DNA from: Ramlibacter terrae
GTDB taxonomy: Bacteria > Pseudomonadota > Gammaproteobacteria > Burkholderiales > Burkholderiaceae_C
Length of the DNA stretch: 64,000 bases
Direction: 5' to 3'
Assembly (NCBI GenBank): GCA_013127575.1
Contig: CP053418.1
Location: 1,116,001-1,180,000, forward strand
The notes under the pieces were generated by a model. That model worked only from the letters and a program-made list of their open reading frames with translations. It had not been told where the DNA came from and did no database searches. Below, one piece after another: positions 61,798 to 64,000 of the stretch (the first letter of the stretch is position 1; every line of letters begins with the position of its first letter). The translations under genes and the position numbers were made by a program.

Positions 61798-62561
61798 ATG
61801 GGCCCGCGCGCGATGGCGGTGTTGCGCGGCGGCGCCGTGCCGCTGCTGCTGCTGGCGTGGCTGGAGTGGTACGCCCGCGGCCCCGGCAAGAACAGCGAAG
61901 CGATCGCCGCGCCCACCGCGGCGGTGGCCGCATTCGGCCGCGCGCTGCTCGACGGCTCGCTGCTGCAGTCCACCGGCTTCACCTTGTGGAGCGCGGCGGC
62001 GGGGCTGGCGATCGGCTTCGTCGCCGGCACGCTGCTCGGGATCTGGCTGGGCCTGTCGGACCGCGCGGCGCGCTGGAGCTTCCTGACCGTCGAAGTGCTG
62101 CGGCCGGTGCCGTCGGTGGCACTGATCCCTCTGGCGATGCTGGTGTTCGGCTTCGGCGTGCGCATGGAAAGTTCCATCGTCGCCTTCGCCGTGTTCTGGC
62201 CGATGCTGGTGCTGGCCAGGCCGCCGCGCGCCAGGTCGATCCGCGCCTGCTCGAAGTGGCGTTCGCGCTTGGATTGCCGCCCCACGACCGCGTGACCAAG
62301 ATCGTGCTGCCGGCCATGGTGCCGCGCCTCTTCGTTGCGTTGCGCCTGGGCGTGTCGATTGCACTGGTGGTGGCGGTGACGGTGGAGATCGCCGCCAACC
62401 CGCACGGCATGGGCTACGCGATGATGATCGCGCAGCAAAGCCTGGAGCCGGCGCTGATGATCGCCTGGCTGTTCTGGATCGCCGTCGTCGGCTTCGCCGT
62501 CAACGCCCTCGCGCTGTGGCTGCAGCGCAGCGTGGCCCGGCGCATGGGAGTGGTGGCATGA
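61798..62561 (+). CDS. ABC transporter permease (SsuC/TauC type), first
   Basis: About 254 residues with around six helices: VLRGGAVPLLLLAWLEWYA, TLWSAAAGLAIGFVAGTLLGI, VALIPLAMLVFGFGV, AFAVFWPMLVLA. The cytoplasmic EAA-type loop is LLEVAFALGLPPHDRVTKIVLPAMVP. One break at about 62217 (CCAGG for CCCAGG) is repaired to LAQAAARQVDPRLLEV. Paired with a second permease (ATGA overlap), so a heterodimeric channel is likely. Confidence 0.88.
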
Positions 62562-63320
62562 AGCGCGTGGACGCATCGGCATGGGCCGGATCGCTCGCCG
62601 TGCTCGCCGCCTTCATCGCGCTGTGGTGGCTCGCCAGCCACCAGCAGTGGGTGAGCAGGGTCTTCCTGCCGACGCCGGAAGCGACGGTCACTGCGCTGAA
62701 GGAAGGGCTGCAAGGCGGCGAACTGCTGGCGCAAAGCGGCCACACGCTGCGCCGCATGTTCGAGGGCTGGCTGCTCGCCTGTTTGGCCGGCATCGTCCTC
62801 GGCGCCGTGATCGGCACGTCGGCCGCGGCACGCGCCTGGCTGCAGCCGACGCTGGAGTTCATCCGCCCGCTGCCGGCTTCCGCGATCATGCCGCTGGCGA
62901 TTTCCATCTTCGGTCTCGGTCCGAACATGGTGTTGTTCGTGGTGGCCTTCGGCGCCATGTGGCCGGTGCTGCTGGCCACGCTGCACGGTTTCGCCAGCAT
63001 CGAGCCGCGGCTGCGCGAGGTGGCGTCGGCATTGCAGCTGCCGCGGCGCGACGTGATCTGGAAGATCGGCCTGCCGAGCGCCATGCCCGACATCCTGGCC
63101 GGCATGCGGCTGTCGATGACGGTGTCGCTGATCGTCGCCGTCGTGGGCGAGATGATCGCCTCGCAGTCCGGCCTGGGCCGGGGCCATCCTGATGGCGGCG
63201 CGCTCGTTCCGCGCCAGCGAACTGTTCGCCGGCATCGTGCTGCTCGGCGCGATCGGCTTCGGCGCCAACGCGCTGCTGGCGGGGGCCGAACGCTGGCTGC
63301 TGCGCTGGCAGCGCCCCTGA
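62558..63320 (+). CDS. ABC transporter permease (SsuC/TauC type), second
   Basis: About 253 residues: helices LAVLAAFIALWWLAS, LLACLAGIVLGAVIG, SAIMPLAISIFGLGPNMVLFVVAFGAMWPVLLATL; EAA-type loop LREVASALQLPRRDVIWKIGLPSAMPDIL. The break at about 63178 (CCGGGG) is consistent with CCAGG, giving SGLGQAILMAARSFRASELF, or with one extra G. Ends LLRWQRP. Follows the first permease directly. Confidence 0.87.
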
Positions 63321-63338
63321 CAAACCCAAGGAGACCCC

Positions 63339-63920
63339 ATGAGCCTGCCCGCCATCCACCGCGTCGTCACCGGCCACAACGGCAACGGCGGCGCCGTCGT
63401 TTCCAGCGACGGTCCGCTGCCCATGGTCGTCGAACTCAAGGCGATCCCGGGCACCGTGTTCCACGAGGTCTGGTCCACCCACGCCACGCCCGCACCCGTC
63501 GACAACGGCGCCGATCCCACGCTCGGCCCGCTGCTGCTGCCGCCACCGAAACTCGGCACCCGCATCCGCTTCGTCGACATCCCGCCCGACACCGCCGAAC
63601 TGCATGCGCGCGGCGCGGACTCCTTGCGCGCGGGCTTCTCCGAGATCGGCGATGCCGGCGCTTCCACGGCGCACGCCGGCGCGCGGCATCCGCTGATGCA
63701 CCGCACCGAGTCGGTGGACTACGGCGTCGTCATCGACGGCGAGCTGACGCTGGTGCTCGACGAAGGCGAGGTCGTGTGCAAGCCCGGCACCGTGGTCGTG
63801 CAGCGCGGCACCAACCATGCGTGGGCGAACCGCTCCGGCAAGCCGTGCCGCATCTTGTTCGTGCTGGTCGACGGCGCGTTCGATCCGGCGATCAAGTCGG
63901 CGCTGGACCGGCGCGGCTGA
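63339..63920 (+). CDS. Cupin-domain protein
   Basis: 193 residues. A C-terminal beta-barrel cupin: HRTESVDYGVVIDGELTLVLDEGEVVCKPGTVVVQRGTNHAWANRS, with His/Glu/Gln/His positions that could bind metal. The N-terminal 110 residues (VVTGHNGNGGAVVSSDGPLPMVVELKAIPGTVFHEVW) are typical of the family linked to aromatic or sugar-acid catabolism. The frame is intact. Last gene of the run, 18 bases after the second permease; enzyme or sensor, unknown. Confidence 0.83.
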   Translation: MSLPAIHRVVTGHNGNGGAVVSSDGPLPMVVELKAIPGTVFHEVWSTHATPAPVDNGADPTLGPLLLPPPKLGTRIRFVDIPPDTAELHARGADSLRAGFSEIGDAGASTAHAGARHPLMHRTESVDYGVVIDGELTLVLDEGEVVCKPGTVVVQRGTNHAWANRSGKPCRILFVLVDGAFDPAIKSALDRRG

Positions 63921-63951
63921 CCGGGCGTCCGGGCGCGTGGACAATGCCCCG

Positions 63952-64000
63952 GTGCAGTCCATCCTCGAGCCCAAGTGGGCGCTCTTCGTGCAGGTCGCCG
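63952..64000 (+). CDS. N-terminal start of a gene cut by the right edge, possible LysR regulator
   Basis: Only 16 codons are visible from GTG 63952 (or GTG 63937): SILEPKWALFVQVA. WALFVQVA resembles the first helix of LysR DNA-binding domains. The gene runs off the window, so the assignment is weak. Confidence 0.35.
   Translation, partial: MQSILEPKWALFVQVA

Overview
This window is chromosomal DNA from a high-GC betaproteobacterium, most likely order Burkholderiales and Comamonadaceae-like. The evidence is the gene neighbourhoods (DUF3460 next to scpA, a Bug-type solute receptor, SlpA-IspH, a DUF3305/DUF3306 formate dehydrogenase block), protein similarity by eye, and strong G/C bias at third codon positions. 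There is no rRNA, insertion sequence, prophage or CRISPR array. The only RNA gene seen is tRNA-Ser(CGA).

Layout. 1-13.3 kb holds housekeeping genes: a C-terminal processing protease (cut by the edge), gpmA, a rhodanese, grxC, secB, gpsA, a lipoprotein, a thioredoxin-like protein, a thioesterase next to a Nif11-type RiPP precursor, nadC-nadA, nadB-scpA-DUF3460 and a DUF1275 membrane protein. 13.3-18.6 kb is an archaic (Csu-like, spore coat U) chaperone-usher pilus locus. 18.6-25.5 kb holds hutG with a Bug receptor, a LysR regulator, metG, mrp/apbC and a beta/gamma-crystallin plus glycine-zipper protein. 25.6-40.8 kb is one long co-directional formate dehydrogenase block. It starts with an NAD-linked cytoplasmic enzyme (NuoE-NuoF fusion plus Mo/FeS alpha subunit), continues with DUF3305, DUF3306, a polyferredoxin and a TorD-like chaperone, then a Tat-exported quinone-linked enzyme (alpha, FeS beta, cytochrome b gamma and small accessory proteins), and ends with fdhD. 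40.9-51.7 kb is mixed: an FtsX-type permease, truncated hemoglobin, Smr, radC, slpA-ispH, a threonine-dehydratase-like enzyme, serS, tRNA-Ser, a thioesterase and a MarR regulator. 51.7-64 kb is catabolic: a LivK-like receptor, Rieske oxygenase and alpha/beta hydrolase beside the MarR gene, then a LysR-controlled run of SMP-30, FAH-family, cyclase and epimerase genes, a NitT/TauT-type ABC importer and a cupin.

The dominant anomaly is the state of the reading frames. By hand tally about ninety frame breaks interrupt more than forty genes, including essential ones (metG, serS, ispH, gpsA). Restoring the protein expected from family conservation recreates a CCTGG or CCAGG pentamer at nearly every break, and a few CCWGG sites carry substitutions instead. 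This points to systematic base-calling error at a methylated CCWGG (Dcm-type) motif, not to gene decay. I therefore annotate the interrupted genes as intact genes with a damaged sequence. Frames should be restored before any conclusion is drawn from missing residues or truncations.
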